Below are positions 46,392 to 56,265 of a stretch of DNA of 64,000 bases, one piece after another. The notes beneath the pieces were generated by a model. That model worked only from the letters and a program-made list of their open reading frames with translations. It was not told where the DNA came from and did not search any database. Positions within the stretch are counted from its first letter, which is position 1; each line of letters starts with the position of its first letter. Location of the stretch: positions 124,001 to 188,000 of the forward strand of contig CALXSF010000002.1 in the NCBI GenBank assembly GCA_944391055.1. Reading direction: 5' to 3'. The DNA is from an uncultured Kiritimatiellota bacterium. Lineage in GTDB: Bacteria > Verrucomicrobiota > Kiritimatiellia > RFP12 > DVOR01. Both the position numbers and the translations under genes were made by a program.

Positions 46392-48212
46392 TCAGCGGCA
46401 GCAGAAGTAGAGGACGCCGGCGACGACGGCGGAGCCGATCACGCCGGAGACGTTCGGGCCCATCGCGTGCATCAGGAGATAGTTGGTGGGGTCGTATTCC
46501 AGACCGACCTTGTTGGAGACGCGCGCGGCCATCGGCACGGCGGAGACGCCTGCGGAGCCGATGAGCGGGTTGATTTTGTCCTTGACGAAGAGGTTCATCA
46601 GCTTGGCCATCCACACGCCGCCGGCGGTGCCCACGCCGAAGGCGATGACGCCGAGGACGAGGATGCCGAGGGTCTCGAAGGTGAGGAACTTCTCAGCGGC
46701 GAGCTTGGAGCCCACGGAGAGGCCGAGGAGGATGGTGACGATGTTGATGAGGCTGTTGGCCATCGTGTCGGAGATGCGGTCGACGACGCCGCACTCCTTG
46801 GCGAGGTTGCCCAGCATGACCGCGCCGATGAGCGGGGCGGCGGAGGGCAGGAAGGCCGCGCAGAGCAGGAGCACGGTGATCGGGAAGAGCACCTTTTCCA
46901 TCTTGGAGACGGGGCGGAGCTGCTTCATCTTGATGAGGCGATCCTTCTGGTTGGTGCACAGCTTCATGATCGGGGGCTGGATGACGGGGACGAGCGCCAT
47001 GTAGGAGTAGGCGGCCACGGCGATCGCGCCGAGAAGGTCGGGCGAGAGCTTGGTGGTCAGCCAGATGGCGGTCGGGCCGTCGGCGCCGCCGATGATGCCG
47101 ATGGAGGCGGCGTCGGTGATGAAGAAGTTGATGCTGTCGAAGCAGAGCGTCAGGGCGAGGGCGCCGAGCAGGGCGGTGAAGATGCCCAACTGGGCGGCGG
47201 CGCCGAGAAGGGCCGTGCGGGGGTTGGCGATCAGCGGGCCGAAGTCGGTCATCGCGCCCACGCCCATGAAGATGAGGATGGGGAAGAGGCCGGAGTTGAC
47301 GCCGAAGTCGAAGGTGTAGTAGAGGAAGCCACCCGGCTCAACGACGTTGCCCATCGTGTCGAGCAACGGCGCGGCGGTGATGCCGGCGTAGGGGATGTTG
47401 GCGAGCAGGCCGCCGAAGCCGATGGGCAGGAGCAGCAACGGCTCGAACTCCTTGACGATGGCCAAGTAGATGAGCAGCAGGCAGATACCAATCATGATCA
47501 GCTGGCTGAGGCCGAAGGGCAGCACCGTGTCGGGATGGGCGCCGGGGAGCGGCTCGGGGGCCGGGCGCGGCGGCTCGGGGTCCTTGAGCGTGAAGCCCAT
47601 GATGCCCGTGGTGCTCCACATGCTGGCGATGCGGCTGGCGGTGAGGCGCCAGTCGCCCACCTGGTGGGAGTGGATGACGCCCGTGACCTGCGGGAGGTCG
47701 ATCTGCTTGCCCTCCAGGTCGGGGAAGCAGAGCTGGTACTGGCCGCCCTTCTTGGGGTTCTTGTAATAGTTGTAGGGCTCGTAGTCTTCCTTGGTCACGG
47801 AGGCGAGATCCTGCTCGGTGCGGGCGATGCGCGCCTCGAGCGTGGCCTTCTCCTGTTCGAGCTCGCGGGCGGCCTTCTTGTCCTTCGCGGCGGGGATGGC
47901 CTTCTCCAACGCGGCGACGCGCGCCTTGTCGGCCACGTTCCGGGCCTTGAGGGTGGCGAGCCACGCGGGGGTGGTCATGTAGCCTTGGGTGACGTGGATG
48001 TAGGAGCCGTGCAGGCGCTTGTCGGAGTCGTTGCTCTGGTCTTCGACGGCGGCGTCGTTCTCCTGCAGCAACTGCTTACGGAGCTTGACGAACTGGACGG
48101 TGGAATCGATGCCGGCGAACTTGTCGGCTTGGGCGGCCGTCCCCTCGGGGCTCTGCGCGAACGCGCAGAACCCGAGAAGGAGAGCGAGGCCCAGGGCGAT
48201 GTGCTTGGACAT
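46392..48212 (-). CDS. oadB: Oxaloacetate decarboxylase beta subunit with long N-terminal extension
   Basis: 606 residues; typical OadB has about 430. From about residue 225 it is the sodium-pumping membrane subunit ([68 protein letters not shown]). Residues 1-20 form a signal peptide, and about 21-215 a soluble region with a helix pair ([19 protein letters not shown]) and a Tyr-rich stretch, presumably periplasmic. This extra domain is unusual, and its role is unknown. It lies 20 bases after oadA. It decarboxylates carboxybiotin and exports sodium. Confidence 0.92.
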   Translation of the reverse strand: MSKHIALGLALLLGFCAFAQSPEGTAAQADKFAGIDSTVQFVKLRKQLLQENDAAVEDQSNDSDKRLHGSYIHVTQGYMTTPAWLATLKARNVADKARVAALEKAIPAAKDKKAARELEQEKATLEARIARTEQDLASVTKEDYEPYNYYKNPKKGGQYQLCFPDLEGKQIDLPQVTGVIHSHQVGDWRLTASRIASMWSTTGIMGFTLKDPEPPRPAPEPLPGAHPDTVLPFGLSQLIMIGICLLLIYLAIVKEFEPLLLLPIGFGGLLANIPYAGITAAPLLDTMGNVVEPGGFLYYTFDFGVNSGLFPILIFMGVGAMTDFGPLIANPRTALLGAAAQLGIFTALLGALALTLCFDSINFFITDAASIGIIGGADGPTAIWLTTKLSPDLLGAIAVAAYSYMALVPVIQPPIMKLCTNQKDRLIKMKQLRPVSKMEKVLFPITVLLLCAAFLPSAAPLIGAVMLGNLAKECGVVDRISDTMANSLINIVTILLGLSVGSKLAAEKFLTFETLGILVLGVIAFGVGTAGGVWMAKLMNLFVKDKINPLIGSAGVSAVPMAARVSNKVGLEYDPTNYLLMHAMGPNVSGVIGSAVVAGVLYFCCR

Positions 48213-48232
48213 GAAAGGGTCTCCTTTGTGCC

Positions 48233-50026
48233 TTACATGGTGGCGAGGACGTCGCCGGTGTTCACCTTGTCGCCGTTGGAGACGGCGATGGAGGCGACGA
48301 CGCCATCCTTGGGGGCCTTGATGGGCATCTCCATCTTCATGGCTTCCATGACGAGGATCTCATCGTCCTTTTTGACGGCGGTGCCGGGCTGGGCGGTGAT
48401 GCGGAGGATGAGGCCGGGCACGGGGGCGGCGATCGGGGTGTCGCCGGCGCCGCCGGCGGGAGCGGACGCGGCGGGGGCGGCGGCGATGCCGTCGGCCACG
48501 GTGAAGTCATAGGGCTTGCCGTTGACGATGGCCTTGCCGTCCTTGATCTCCACGCCGTAGGCCTTGCCGTTGAGGGTGACGGTGCAGGCGCCGGAGGAGG
48601 CCGCGGCCTTGGGCTTCTCGTTGAGGCGGATGCCGAGGGGCGCCTTGGCGGGATCCTTGAGGTAGGCGATGCCCTTCTCCAGGCAGGAGGCGGCGATGAA
48701 GACGTTCTCGTCGGTGACGGGGAGCCCGGCGTCGGCAAGCATCTTCTCGGCGGCGGCGCGGCCCTTCTTGGGGTCGGCGTCATTGATCTCGAGGACGGTC
48801 TTCTCCGTGGGGGCGAGGCCGAGCTGCTCGGAGGCGATCTTGACGACCTCGGGGTCGGGGGCGACGGGGGTCTTGCCGAAGTAGCCGAGGACCATCTTGC
48901 CGTAGCCGGGGGCGATCTTCTTCCACTTGCCGAACATGACGTTGTTGAAGGCCTGCTGGAAGTAGAACTGGGAGACGGGGGTGACGGAGGTGCCGAAGCC
49001 GCCGCAGCGGACGGAATCGTACATCTCGGCGATCATCTGGTCGTACTTGTCCATCAGGTTGTTGTCGCGCAGCATCTGGGTGTTGGCGGTGAGGGCGCCG
49101 CCGGGCATGGGCGACCAGATGATGACGGGGTTGGCGTGGATGGCCTCGGGCGGCAGGAAGTAATCCTTCATGCAGTCCTTGAAGACCTCCTCGGCGGCGC
49201 GGATCTTCTCGATGTCGATGTCCAGGTCGAAGTTGGAGCCGCGCAGGGCGTGCCACATGGTGATGACGTCGGGCTGGCAGGTGCCGCCGGAGACGGGCGC
49301 CAGGGAGAGGTCGATGCCGTCGGCGCCGGCCTCGAGGGCCGCGAGATAGCAGGTCAGGCCGTTGCCGGCGGTCTCGTGGGAGTGGAACTGGATGTGCACC
49401 TTGTCGCCCAAGAGCTTGCGGGCGGCCTTGATGGCCTCGTAGACCGTGCGGGGCGGGGTGGTGCCGGAGGCGTCCTTGAAGCAGACGCGGTCGAAGGGGA
49501 TCTTGGCCTTCTGGATCTGCTTGATGCGCTCGGCGTAGAACTCGGGGGTGTGGGCGCCCTTGTTGTCCACGCCGGGGGGCAGGCCCATCATGGTGACGGT
49601 GACCTCGTGCTTGAGGCCCGCGTCATGGATGCACTGGCCGGACCACTTGAGGTTGTTCACGTCGTTGAGCGCGTCGAAGTTGCGGATGGTGGTCATCCCG
49701 TGCTTCTTGAACATCTGCGCGTGGAGCTTGATGATGTCGGAAGGCTGGCTGTCCAGCCCCACCACGTTCACGCCGCGCGAAAGGGTCTGCAAATCCGCGT
49801 CGGGGCAGGTCTTGCGGAAGGCGTCCATGACGTCGAAGGCGTCCTCGCGGCAGTAGAAGTAGCAGCTCTGGAAACGCGCGCCGCCGCCGGCCTCGAACCA
49901 GCGGATCCCGGCGTCGTACGCCGCCTTCACCGCGGGCATGAAATCCTTGGAGAGAACGCGCGCGCCGTAGACCGACTGGAAGCCGTCGCGGAACGCGGTG
50001 CACATGAACTTGATCTTCTTGCTCAT
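48233..50026 (-). CDS. oadA: Oxaloacetate decarboxylase alpha subunit (carboxyltransferase plus biotin domain)
   Basis: 597 residues. The N-terminal TIM-barrel transfers CO2 from oxaloacetate to biotin: [18 protein letters not shown] (metal Asp), [33 protein letters not shown] Pro/Ala-rich linker near 510-530 leads to the biotinyl domain with the target Lys in VMEAMKMEM. An equivalent use with methylmalonyl-CoA or glutaconyl-CoA is less likely, because this barrel is the oxaloacetate/pyruvate type. Middle gene of oadGAB. Confidence 0.93.
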   Translation of the reverse strand: MSKKIKFMCTAFRDGFQSVYGARVLSKDFMPAVKAAYDAGIRWFEAGGGARFQSCYFYCREDAFDVMDAFRKTCPDADLQTLSRGVNVVGLDSQPSDIIKLHAQMFKKHGMTTIRNFDALNDVNNLKWSGQCIHDAGLKHEVTVTMMGLPPGVDNKGAHTPEFYAERIKQIQKAKIPFDRVCFKDASGTTPPRTVYEAIKAARKLLGDKVHIQFHSHETAGNGLTCYLAALEAGADGIDLSLAPVSGGTCQPDVITMWHALRGSNFDLDIDIEKIRAAEEVFKDCMKDYFLPPEAIHANPVIIWSPMPGGALTANTQMLRDNNLMDKYDQMIAEMYDSVRCGGFGTSVTPVSQFYFQQAFNNVMFGKWKKIAPGYGKMVLGYFGKTPVAPDPEVVKIASEQLGLAPTEKTVLEINDADPKKGRAAAEKMLADAGLPVTDENVFIAASCLEKGIAYLKDPAKAPLGIRLNEKPKAAASSGACTVTLNGKAYGVEIKDGKAIVNGKPYDFTVADGIAAAPAASAPAGGAGDTPIAAPVPGLILRITAQPGTAVKKDDEILVMEAMKMEMPIKAPKDGVVASIAVSNGDKVNTGDVLATM

Positions 50027-50066
50027 TGTGAGACCTTGACTTTCTTGGGGGGTGGGGAAGGGTGGA

Positions 50067-50285
50067 TCACTGGCGCGAGGCGGCGATGGCGATGGCCGCG
50101 GCGACGGCCTCGTCCTCATTGCCCGCGGCGGCCTTCGGCGCGGGCTTCTTCGGTTCCGGGTCCGGCAGCACGTTGATGTAGGGGACGAGCCTGCTCATCA
50201 GCGTCGTCACGACGGAGAGGACAAACAGGAAGAGGATTGCGATCCCCATGCCTGCCACGAGAAGAACCAGACCTTGCTGAATCAT
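50067..50285 (-). CDS. oadG: Oxaloacetate decarboxylase gamma subunit
   Basis: 72 residues. One membrane helix (GLVLLVAGMGIAILFLFVLSVVTTLMSR), then a Pro/Lys/Ala linker and a short acidic-helical tail: the standard OadG layout that holds alpha and beta subunits together. GAGGT lies six bases before the ATG. It is the first gene of the operon, 40 bases before oadA. Confidence 0.88.
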   Translation of the reverse strand: MIQQGLVLLVAGMGIAILFLFVLSVVTTLMSRLVPYINVLPDPEPKKPAPKAAAGNEDEAVAAAIAIAASRQ

Positions 50286-50347
50286 AACGGACCTCGGCTT
50301 TGTTGTGACCCGATGACGGCACGCGCCGGCACCAGAAAATCACGTCC

Positions 50348-50376
50348 ATGATAACAAACCCAGAGGTCAATCTCAA
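50348..50376 (-). promoter_or_regulatory. Promoter of oadGAB
   Basis: Minus strand: TTGAGA (50371-50376), exactly 17 bases of spacer, TATCAT (50348-50353). Predicted RNA start about 55 bases before oadG. Confidence 0.6.
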
Positions 50377-50614
50377 GTGTTTCTGTCTGCTTTTTGTGAG
50401 AATTGCGTTAGGCCCCCAAGCCCTCCCCGCCCAGCCGCGCCCCAAGGGGCGCGCGGGCGGGGATCCCGCGGCCGCGGGAGGGGGTGCGTCAAGCCGGCCC
50501 GACCGGCGTTCGGGGGCGGGCGCGCGAGGGTTTCGCGGCGGCCCCGGCCGCCGCCACAGGGAGGCGCCTCATCGGGCGCCGCCGCGCCGAGCCAGGGGCG
50601 AGGGCGTGCGGGGG
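50377..50614. other. Intergenic GC-rich palindromes after pdxB
   Basis: No gene seen. It holds an 8-bp stem with AA loop (50436-50453), the perfect 14-bp palindrome CCCGCGGCCGCGGG (50465-50478), and a GCGGCGGC / GCCGCCGC hairpin near 50536-50555. These may end the pdxB transcript, but there is no U tract. Confidence 0.4.
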
Positions 50615-51763
50615 TCAGGGGAGCTTGAAGCCGAGGGCGGCGGCCTTGGCGAGGAGGGCGGGGGTGGCGTGGCGGAGGATGGCGGTGGTGGCGCTGAATT
50701 GGCGGCGGTAGGGATAGGTGCGGCGCTGGGCCGTGAAGCGGCGGCGGCGGATGGCTTCGGGGAGGGCCATGAGGTCCTGGAAGTTGAGATGGTCGGCGAC
50801 GACCATGGAGAGGCGCTGGGTGAGGAACCAAAGCGTCTCCTCGTCGCCGTGGCCTTGGACGTCGACCTCGATCCTGGGGATGACGGGGGGCGGCATGACG
50901 GGAAGGATGGCGGGCTGTTTGCCGAGGTAGGCGCAGGCGGCGTGGTAGATGGCGACGGTGCCGTTGACTTTGCCCTCGTAGGAGTGGCCGGCGAGGTGGG
51001 GCGTGGCGAGGAAGGCGAGGCCGGCGAGCTCGGTGGAGAAGTCGGGCTCGTTCTCCCAGACGTCGAGGATGGCGTCGCCGATCTGGCCCTCGCGGAGGGC
51101 GGCGATGAGGGCGGGGGTGTCGCAGACGGCGCCGCGCGCCATGTTGATGAGGACGGCGCCGTATTTGGCCTTGGCGAGGGTGGGGCCGTCGAGGAGGTGC
51201 CAGGTGGGGTGGGGGCCGTCTTGGGTGAGGGGCACGAAGGGGATGATGTAGTCGGCCTCGGGGAGGATGTCGCCGAGGGGGAGGAAGCCCTGCGCCTCGG
51301 CGTCGCGGGGGTTGTCGCGGCGGGGCGGGTCGTTGCAGAGCACGCGCATGCCGAGGGCCTCGCAGCGGCGGCGGACCATGCCGCCGATCCAGCCCACGCC
51401 GATGAGGGCGACGGTGGCGCCCTCGAGGCGGCGGTGGCGGGTGTGGCCGTATTCCAGGAGCGCGGCGAGGCAGTAGTCCGCGACGCTCTCGCCGTTGGCG
51501 CGGGGGGCGTGGACCCAGCGGATGCCGGCCTGCCCGAGCCACGCTTGATCCATGTGGTCGGTGCCGGTGACGGCGGTGCCCACGAAACGCACGGGGGTGC
51601 CTTCGAGCAGGGCCGCGTTGACGGGGGTGTCGCGCACCATCAGCATGTCGGCGTCGGCCAGCAGGTGCTTGCCCAAGCGCCCGCCGTCCACCAGCGTCAC
51701 TTGGCCCAACGTGCTGAAAAGGGTCCGCCCCAAAGGCAGGTTTGTGTCGCAAACGATTTTCAT
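50615..51763 (-). CDS. pdxB: Erythronate-4-phosphate dehydrogenase
   Basis: 382 residues, usual length. Second step of the DXP-independent route to pyridoxal phosphate. D-2-hydroxyacid dehydrogenase fold: NAD loop GVGWIGGMVRRRC, catalytic Arg in INMARGAVCD, Glu in DVWENEPD, His in ATPHLAGHSYEGK. The PdxB-specific C-terminal dimer domain is present (residues about 290-382). PLP made here serves NspC among others. The ATG at 51763 has GGAG nine bases upstream and a good promoter. Confidence 0.92.
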   Translation of the reverse strand: MKIVCDTNLPLGRTLFSTLGQVTLVDGGRLGKHLLADADMLMVRDTPVNAALLEGTPVRFVGTAVTGTDHMDQAWLGQAGIRWVHAPRANGESVADYCLAALLEYGHTRHRRLEGATVALIGVGWIGGMVRRRCEALGMRVLCNDPPRRDNPRDAEAQGFLPLGDILPEADYIIPFVPLTQDGPHPTWHLLDGPTLAKAKYGAVLINMARGAVCDTPALIAALREGQIGDAILDVWENEPDFSTELAGLAFLATPHLAGHSYEGKVNGTVAIYHAACAYLGKQPAILPVMPPPVIPRIEVDVQGHGDEETLWFLTQRLSMVVADHLNFQDLMALPEAIRRRRFTAQRRTYPYRRQFSATTAILRHATPALLAKAAALGFKLP

Positions 51764-51795
51764 GTCATCATCTCCAAACGCTCACTTCTGCTTGT

Positions 51796-51824
51796 AGTCT
51801 ACCCTATTTCCCTTCCCCTTGCAA
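51796..51824 (-). promoter_or_regulatory. Promoter of pdxB
   Basis: Minus strand: TTGCAA (51819-51824), 17-base spacer, TAGACT (51796-51801). RNA start about 25 bases before the ATG. Confidence 0.65.
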
Positions 51825-51860
51825 GCGAAAACGTCGCGCGCGCCCCCGGGCGGGGGCGGC

Positions 51861-51878
51861 TGCGCACTCGAGTGCGCA
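51861..51878. promoter_or_regulatory. 18-bp perfect palindrome, possible operator
   Basis: TGCGCACTCGAGTGCGCA is perfectly self-complementary. It lies between the pdxB promoter and repeat copy D, flanked by CCCGGG blocks. Its symmetry suits a dimeric repressor; a cruciform or terminator is also possible. Confidence 0.4.
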
Positions 51879-51910
51879 CCCCGGGTTCGGGGAGGCGTGC
51901 GGCCCTGGGG

Positions 51911-51975
51911 GAACGTGTTTGCGCGGGTCGTTCCCCGGAACGCGGCGTGTCTCGGGGTCGGACGCGCCGCAAGTC
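51911..51975 (+). repeat. Dispersed intergenic repeat, copy D
   Basis: GAACGTGTTTGCGCGGGTC, then GTTCCCCGGAACGCGGCG, then TGTCTCGGGGTCGGA. Closest in its last part to copy C and in its first part to copy E. Divergent pdxB/SDR gap. Confidence 0.65.
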
Positions 51976-52045
51976 CGCCCCGGGGACGCCGCAGCCCGCG
52001 GGGAACTTCGGGCGGGGGCGTTTCCCCTTTGGCGCCGGCCTGTTG

Positions 52046-52051
52046 TATAAT
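52046..52051 (+). promoter_or_regulatory. -10 element of the SDR gene, possibly leaderless
   Basis: A perfect TATAAT whose expected start point (52058-52059) coincides with the ATG at 52059. No ribosome site lies before the ATG. Confidence 0.5.
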
Positions 52052-52058
52052 GGCAGCC

Positions 52059-52730
52059 ATGAGACGGATTTTGGTCATCGGGGCGACCTCCGGGATCGGG
52101 CGGGCCTTGGTCGCGGCGGCGCGTGCGCGCGGCTACGAGGCCGTGGCGGCGGGCCGGCGCGAGGCGCTGTTGCGCGAGATCGGCGGCGAGACGCTGGCGT
52201 TGGACGCGACGGCGCCGGACGCCTTGGCGCGCATCGGGGCCGTGGGGGCGGACACGGTGGTCTTCAACGCGGGCTTCGGCGAGCGCTCGGAGCGCCCGGA
52301 CTGGGCGCTGACGGAGCGGACGCTGCGCCTGAACGTGCTGGCCTTCGAGCGGGTGGCGGGCTGGGCGCTGACCCATTGCGAGACCTTCGCGGCGACGGCG
52401 AGCGTGGCGGGGGTGCGGGGGTTGGAGCGGACGAACGGCTATTCGGCCTCGAAGGCCTATATGCTCAACGCGATGGAGGGGTATCGCCGGCTGGCGCGGC
52501 ATGGGGGCTTCGCCTGCCGCTACGTCTCGCTCGTGCCGGGATTCGTGGACACGGCGATGGGGCAGGCCAGCGCCTTTTGGCGGTGCTCGACAACGGAGGC
52601 GGCGTTTTGTATACTAAAGGCGTTGGAGCGTGGACGGGCCGTGGCCTACGTCACGCCCCGCTGGCGTTGGATCGCGTCGGCGCTGCGGCTGATGCCGCGG
52701 GCCCTGTTTGAGCGCTTGCCTTTGGCATGA
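52059..52730 (+). CDS. Short-chain dehydrogenase/reductase
   Basis: 223 residues. NAD(P)-binding loop GATSGIGRA at the N-terminus, FNAGFGE, catalytic Ser (TASVAGVRG) and YSASK. Arg residues just after strands 1 and 2 (ARGYEAVAAGRRE) favour NADPH. Substrate unknown. An alternative ATG three codons earlier overlaps the -10 box, so 52059 is chosen. Its 3' end contains a good promoter for the downstream symporter. Confidence 0.85.
   Translation: MRRILVIGATSGIGRALVAAARARGYEAVAAGRREALLREIGGETLALDATAPDALARIGAVGADTVVFNAGFGERSERPDWALTERTLRLNVLAFERVAGWALTHCETFAATASVAGVRGLERTNGYSASKAYMLNAMEGYRRLARHGGFACRYVSLVPGFVDTAMGQASAFWRCSTTEAAFCILKALERGRAVAYVTPRWRWIASALRLMPRALFERLPLA
52587..52615 (+). promoter_or_regulatory. 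Promoter inside the SDR gene for the kelch-symporter gene
   Basis: TCGACA (52587-52592), 17-base spacer, TATACT (52610-52615). This is the best two-box match in the window; it starts RNA about 128 bases before the symporter ATG. Confidence 0.6.
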
Positions 52731-52749
52731 GAAGGATTGGAGACTTGCG

Positions 52750-55344
52750 ATGCGTTTGCGTGATTGCCTGACCGCGTTGGCCGTCTGCGTGGCCGGCGCC
52801 GTGTGCGCCGTGCCGATGCGCTTGGATTGGAAGCCGCTCCCCGACGCGCCCGAGGCCGTCGCGCGCCCCTTCGCGGGGGTCGTCGGCGGCAGGCTCCTCG
52901 TGGCCGGCGGCTCGACCTTCGCCGACGCCAAGGGCTATTCCGCCACCGTCTCGGCCTATGACCCCGCCGCGGACGCTTGGGTGCGCCTGGGCGCGCTGCC
53001 CCAGGGCGTCGCTGAGGGCGGCGCCGCCGTGGTGGAGGCCGGCTCCGCGCTGGCGCCCGCCCCGCGCCTGGCCTGCGTGGGCGGCATGACCGCGCAGGGG
53101 CCGAGCGCCAAGGCCTTCCTGCTCGGGCCCGACGGCAAGGCCGAGCCGCTCCCCGATTTCCCTTACGGCACGCTCACGATGACGGCGGCGACGCCGTGGC
53201 AGGGCGGGGCGGTCTTCGCCTGCGGCCTGCTCGACGGCAAGCCCACCAACCGCGTCTTCACCCTCACGCGCCGCGGCGAGGCCTGGGTTTGGGGCGAGCT
53301 GCCGCCGTTGCCCGGGCCCGCCCGCAGCCAGGCCGTGGCCGTCGCGCAGAACGGCGACCAGAAGAGCCCCGTCCTCGCCGTCTTCGGCGGCACGGTCACG
53401 GGCGGGGACGGCAAGCCCCTCGCCGCCACCGATGGGTGGGGCTACACCAAGGCCTTCGACGGCTCCTGGGCGTGGAAGCCCCTTGAGAAGGCGCCCGTCT
53501 GCGCCATCGGCGCCGCCTTCCTGCCGGTCGGCGACCAGCACGCCCTTCTGATCGGCGGCTATGACGCGCGGATGTGGGACCGCGCCCACCGGATGCTGCC
53601 GGAGGCATGGGCCCGTCAGCTTCGGGAGCCGCCCGCCGCGTTCGGGTGGAACCGCACCGTCTGGTCGTGGCACGCCGTCACCGGCAAATGGGCCGTGTAT
53701 GGCGAGCTGCCGGAGGGGGTCGATCCCCGCTGTGGCGCGGCCGCCGCGATCCTGCCCGCCGAGGGCGGCAACGGTGCGCGGCTCGCGGTCGTCGGCGGTG
53801 AGGTCAAGCCGCAGGCGCGCACCGCCGCGGGCAGCGCCGTCGCCTTCGTCCGGCAAGGGTGGCGGTTCGGCTGGGAGAGCTGGGTGGTCATCGGGCTCTT
53901 CTTCGCCTCGATGGCTGGCATGGGCATCTATTTCGCGCTGAAGCCAAAGACCGCCGACACCTATTTCCGCGGCGGCAAGAGCATCCCGTGGTACGTCGCG
54001 GGCGTCTCCATCTACGCCACCATGCTCAGCTCCATCACCTTCATCTCCATCCCCACGATGACCTATATCTCGGACTGGCGGTATTTCACCATGGCGCTCT
54101 GTATCCTGGCCATGGCCCCCATCGCCATCTTCTTCTACCTGCCCTTCTTCTGCCGCCTCAACATCACCAGCGCCTACGAATACCTTGAACGTCGCTTCAA
54201 CGTCGGCATCCGCCTCTTCGGCGCCGCCGCCTTCAACATCTTCATGGTCTGCCGCGTTGCCGTCGTCACCCTGCTTCCCGCCATCGCGCTCGGCGCGGTC
54301 ACCGACATCCCCATCTGGGCGGCCATCCTGCTTTGCGGCGTCGCCACCATCATCTATTGCTTCTTCGGCGGCGTCGACGCCGTGATTTGGTGCGACTTCG
54401 TGCAGGGGCTCATTCTTCTGGGCGGCGCGATCGTCGTCCTCGTCGCCCTTGTCATCGGCTCCGGCGGGCCCTCCGAGTTCGCCTCCGTCGCCTGGGAGGC
54501 CGACAAGTTCCGCACGTGGGATTTCCGCTTCCTCTTCGGCGAGCCTGTCTTTTGGGTGGTGCTCATCATGGGGTTGGTGAGCAACCTCAACAGCTACACC
54601 GCTGACCAGTGCGTCGTCCAGCGCTACATCACCACCCCCGACGAGAAGGCCGCCGCTCGCTCCATTTGGTTCAACGGCATCCTCTCGGTCATCTCCTCGG
54701 TCATCTTCTACCTCATCGGCACGGCGCTTTACACCCATTACTGCAAGCACCCCGAGCTCATGGACGTGACGATGCCCAAGAGCGACTCCATCTTCCCCAC
54801 CTTCATGGCCATCGAGCTGCACCCCGTCGTCGCCGGGCTCATCGTCGCCTCCATCTTCGCCGCCACCATCTCCACCTTGGCCACCAACCTCAACAGCTCC
54901 GCCACCTCCCTCGTCACGGACTTCATCGCCCGTTTCCGCAAAGACATGGACGGCGACGCGCAGGTGCGCTGGGGCCGTTGGCTCGTCATCGTGGTTGGCG
55001 TCGCCGGCGTCGCCGCCGCGCTCATCCTCTCCGTGCTGCCCAGCCGCTCCCTCTTCGACGTCTTCCAGAACTTCATCGGCACCCTCACCGGCGGGCTCTC
55101 CGCGCTCTTCCTCATCGGCATCTTCATGCCCCGCGTCAGCGGGCTGGCCGCCATGATCGCGCTTGTCGCCAACTACGCGATCAGCTTGGGCATCGGGTTC
55201 GTCTTCCCCGATCTGCACCCCTTCACCTACGGCGGCATCGGCCTTGCCGTCTGCGTCCTGCTCGCCTGGCTGCTCTCCTTCCCCTTCCCCAACGCCAAAC
55301 CCACCGAGGGGCTCACCCACTTCTCCCGCCCGAAAGGCGAATAA
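52750..55344 (+). CDS. Kelch (NanM-like) domain fused to a sodium/solute symporter
   Basis: 864 residues. After a signal peptide, about 20-365 is a kelch propeller (VVGGRLLVAGGSTFAD, RLACVGGMTAQG, VLAVFGGTVTGG, HALLIGGYD) of the N-acetylneuraminate mutarotase type. About 380-860 is an SSS-family transporter with roughly 13 helices (YFRGGKSIPWYVAGVSIYATMLS, LNSYTADQCVVQRY, LATNLNSSATSLVTDF). The propeller would convert alpha-sialic acid to the beta form next to its importer. Sialic acid is inferred from the family; another sugar acid is possible. The start at 52750 has GGAG seven bases upstream. Confidence 0.85.
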   Translation: MRLRDCLTALAVCVAGAVCAVPMRLDWKPLPDAPEAVARPFAGVVGGRLLVAGGSTFADAKGYSATVSAYDPAADAWVRLGALPQGVAEGGAAVVEAGSALAPAPRLACVGGMTAQGPSAKAFLLGPDGKAEPLPDFPYGTLTMTAATPWQGGAVFACGLLDGKPTNRVFTLTRRGEAWVWGELPPLPGPARSQAVAVAQNGDQKSPVLAVFGGTVTGGDGKPLAATDGWGYTKAFDGSWAWKPLEKAPVCAIGAAFLPVGDQHALLIGGYDARMWDRAHRMLPEAWARQLREPPAAFGWNRTVWSWHAVTGKWAVYGELPEGVDPRCGAAAAILPAEGGNGARLAVVGGEVKPQARTAAGSAVAFVRQGWRFGWESWVVIGLFFASMAGMGIYFALKPKTADTYFRGGKSIPWYVAGVSIYATMLSSITFISIPTMTYISDWRYFTMALCILAMAPIAIFFYLPFFCRLNITSAYEYLERRFNVGIRLFGAAAFNIFMVCRVAVVTLLPAIALGAVTDIPIWAAILLCGVATIIYCFFGGVDAVIWCDFVQGLILLGGAIVVLVALVIGSGGPSEFASVAWEADKFRTWDFRFLFGEPVFWVVLIMGLVSNLNSYTADQCVVQRYITTPDEKAAARSIWFNGILSVISSVIFYLIGTALYTHYCKHPELMDVTMPKSDSIFPTFMAIELHPVVAGLIVASIFAATISTLATNLNSSATSLVTDFIARFRKDMDGDAQVRWGRWLVIVVGVAGVAAALILSVLPSRSLFDVFQNFIGTLTGGLSALFLIGIFMPRVSGLAAMIALVANYAISLGIGFVFPDLHPFTYGGIGLAVCVLLAWLLSFPFPNAKPTEGLTHFSRPKGE

Positions 55345-56265
55345 ATGCGCACGTTCACCCTCCTTGCCGCCCTCACGGCGGCCCTTCTCCCCGCTCTTCT
55401 CCCCGCCCAACGCATCGCCGGCGCAGACGAAGACCGCCGCCTCGCGCCCGTCTCCGTCGGTATGTCCCTCGAGGCCGGCAGTTACGTCATCGGCGAGGAC
55501 ATCAATGTCCGCGTCCTTGTCCGCAACAACACGCCGGGCACGCTTGTCCTCGGCCGCGGCGACCAGCCCTCCGGCGTCTTTGACGTTGCGCGCTCCAGCG
55601 ACCCCCAGCGACGGAACCTTGCCCGTGACCCCAACGGCTGCCTGCCCCGTCCGCTGACCCTCAAACCCAACGAGGAGCGCGTCTTCTCCATCAACCTCAC
55701 CCTCGCCACCGACCTCACCCGCAGCGGCAAATACTTCGTCACCTTCGGCGCCATCGTCCACGGCGTCCGTTACGACACCCAGGTCAAGGCCATCGAGATC
55801 GTCCCCGGCGGCGTCGTCCTCGAGGGCACCCAGCTCTTCGCCAAGGATCCCACCCGGCAGCGCCGCTTCTCCCTGGTGCGCTGGCCCCGCGACCATGTCG
55901 ACCGCCTTTTCCTCCGCATCGAGGATTCCCCGGACGGCCGCTTCTTCCCCACCGTCATGCTGGGCGCCTACCTCCCCATCGTCGCGCCCAAGCTCAACAT
56001 CGCCACCAACGGCGAGATCACGATCCTCCACCGCGCCACCCCGGATTACTACGTCCGCAACGTCTTTTGGTCCCTCCCCAACGAGTTCATCCGCCGCTCC
56101 ACCCAGAACATCCTCGACCCCACCACCGCCGATACCGCCCGCCTCAAAGGCATGCAGGGCGACCTCGACGCCATCATCCAGAAGAACGAGGAAGAGCGCA
56201 AGGCCGACCATGACAAAATCGAGCGCATCAAGGCCGAACAGCGTCAGCGTCGGTACACCCCCTGA
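55345..56265 (+). CDS. Secreted protein of unknown function
   Basis: 306 residues. Signal peptide (LLAALTAALLPALLPAQ), then a beta-rich domain of about 150 residues resembling an immunoglobulin-like sandwich (SYVIGEDINVRVLVRNNTPG, NEERVFSINLTLATDLT, GKYFVTFGAIVHG). It ends in a charged helical tail. The ATG touches the symporter stop (TAAATG), so the two are coupled. It may be an accessory of the transporter. No family recognised. Confidence 0.65.
   Translation: MRTFTLLAALTAALLPALLPAQRIAGADEDRRLAPVSVGMSLEAGSYVIGEDINVRVLVRNNTPGTLVLGRGDQPSGVFDVARSSDPQRRNLARDPNGCLPRPLTLKPNEERVFSINLTLATDLTRSGKYFVTFGAIVHGVRYDTQVKAIEIVPGGVVLEGTQLFAKDPTRQRRFSLVRWPRDHVDRLFLRIEDSPDGRFFPTVMLGAYLPIVAPKLNIATNGEITILHRATPDYYVRNVFWSLPNEFIRRSTQNILDPTTADTARLKGMQGDLDAIIQKNEEERKADHDKIERIKAEQRQRRYTP

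Noticed and set aside
52651..56211. 1186-codon open frame on the minus strand
   Set aside because: Shadow of the SDR, symporter and secreted protein genes; acidic Gly/Asp-rich repeats produced by the opposite strand.
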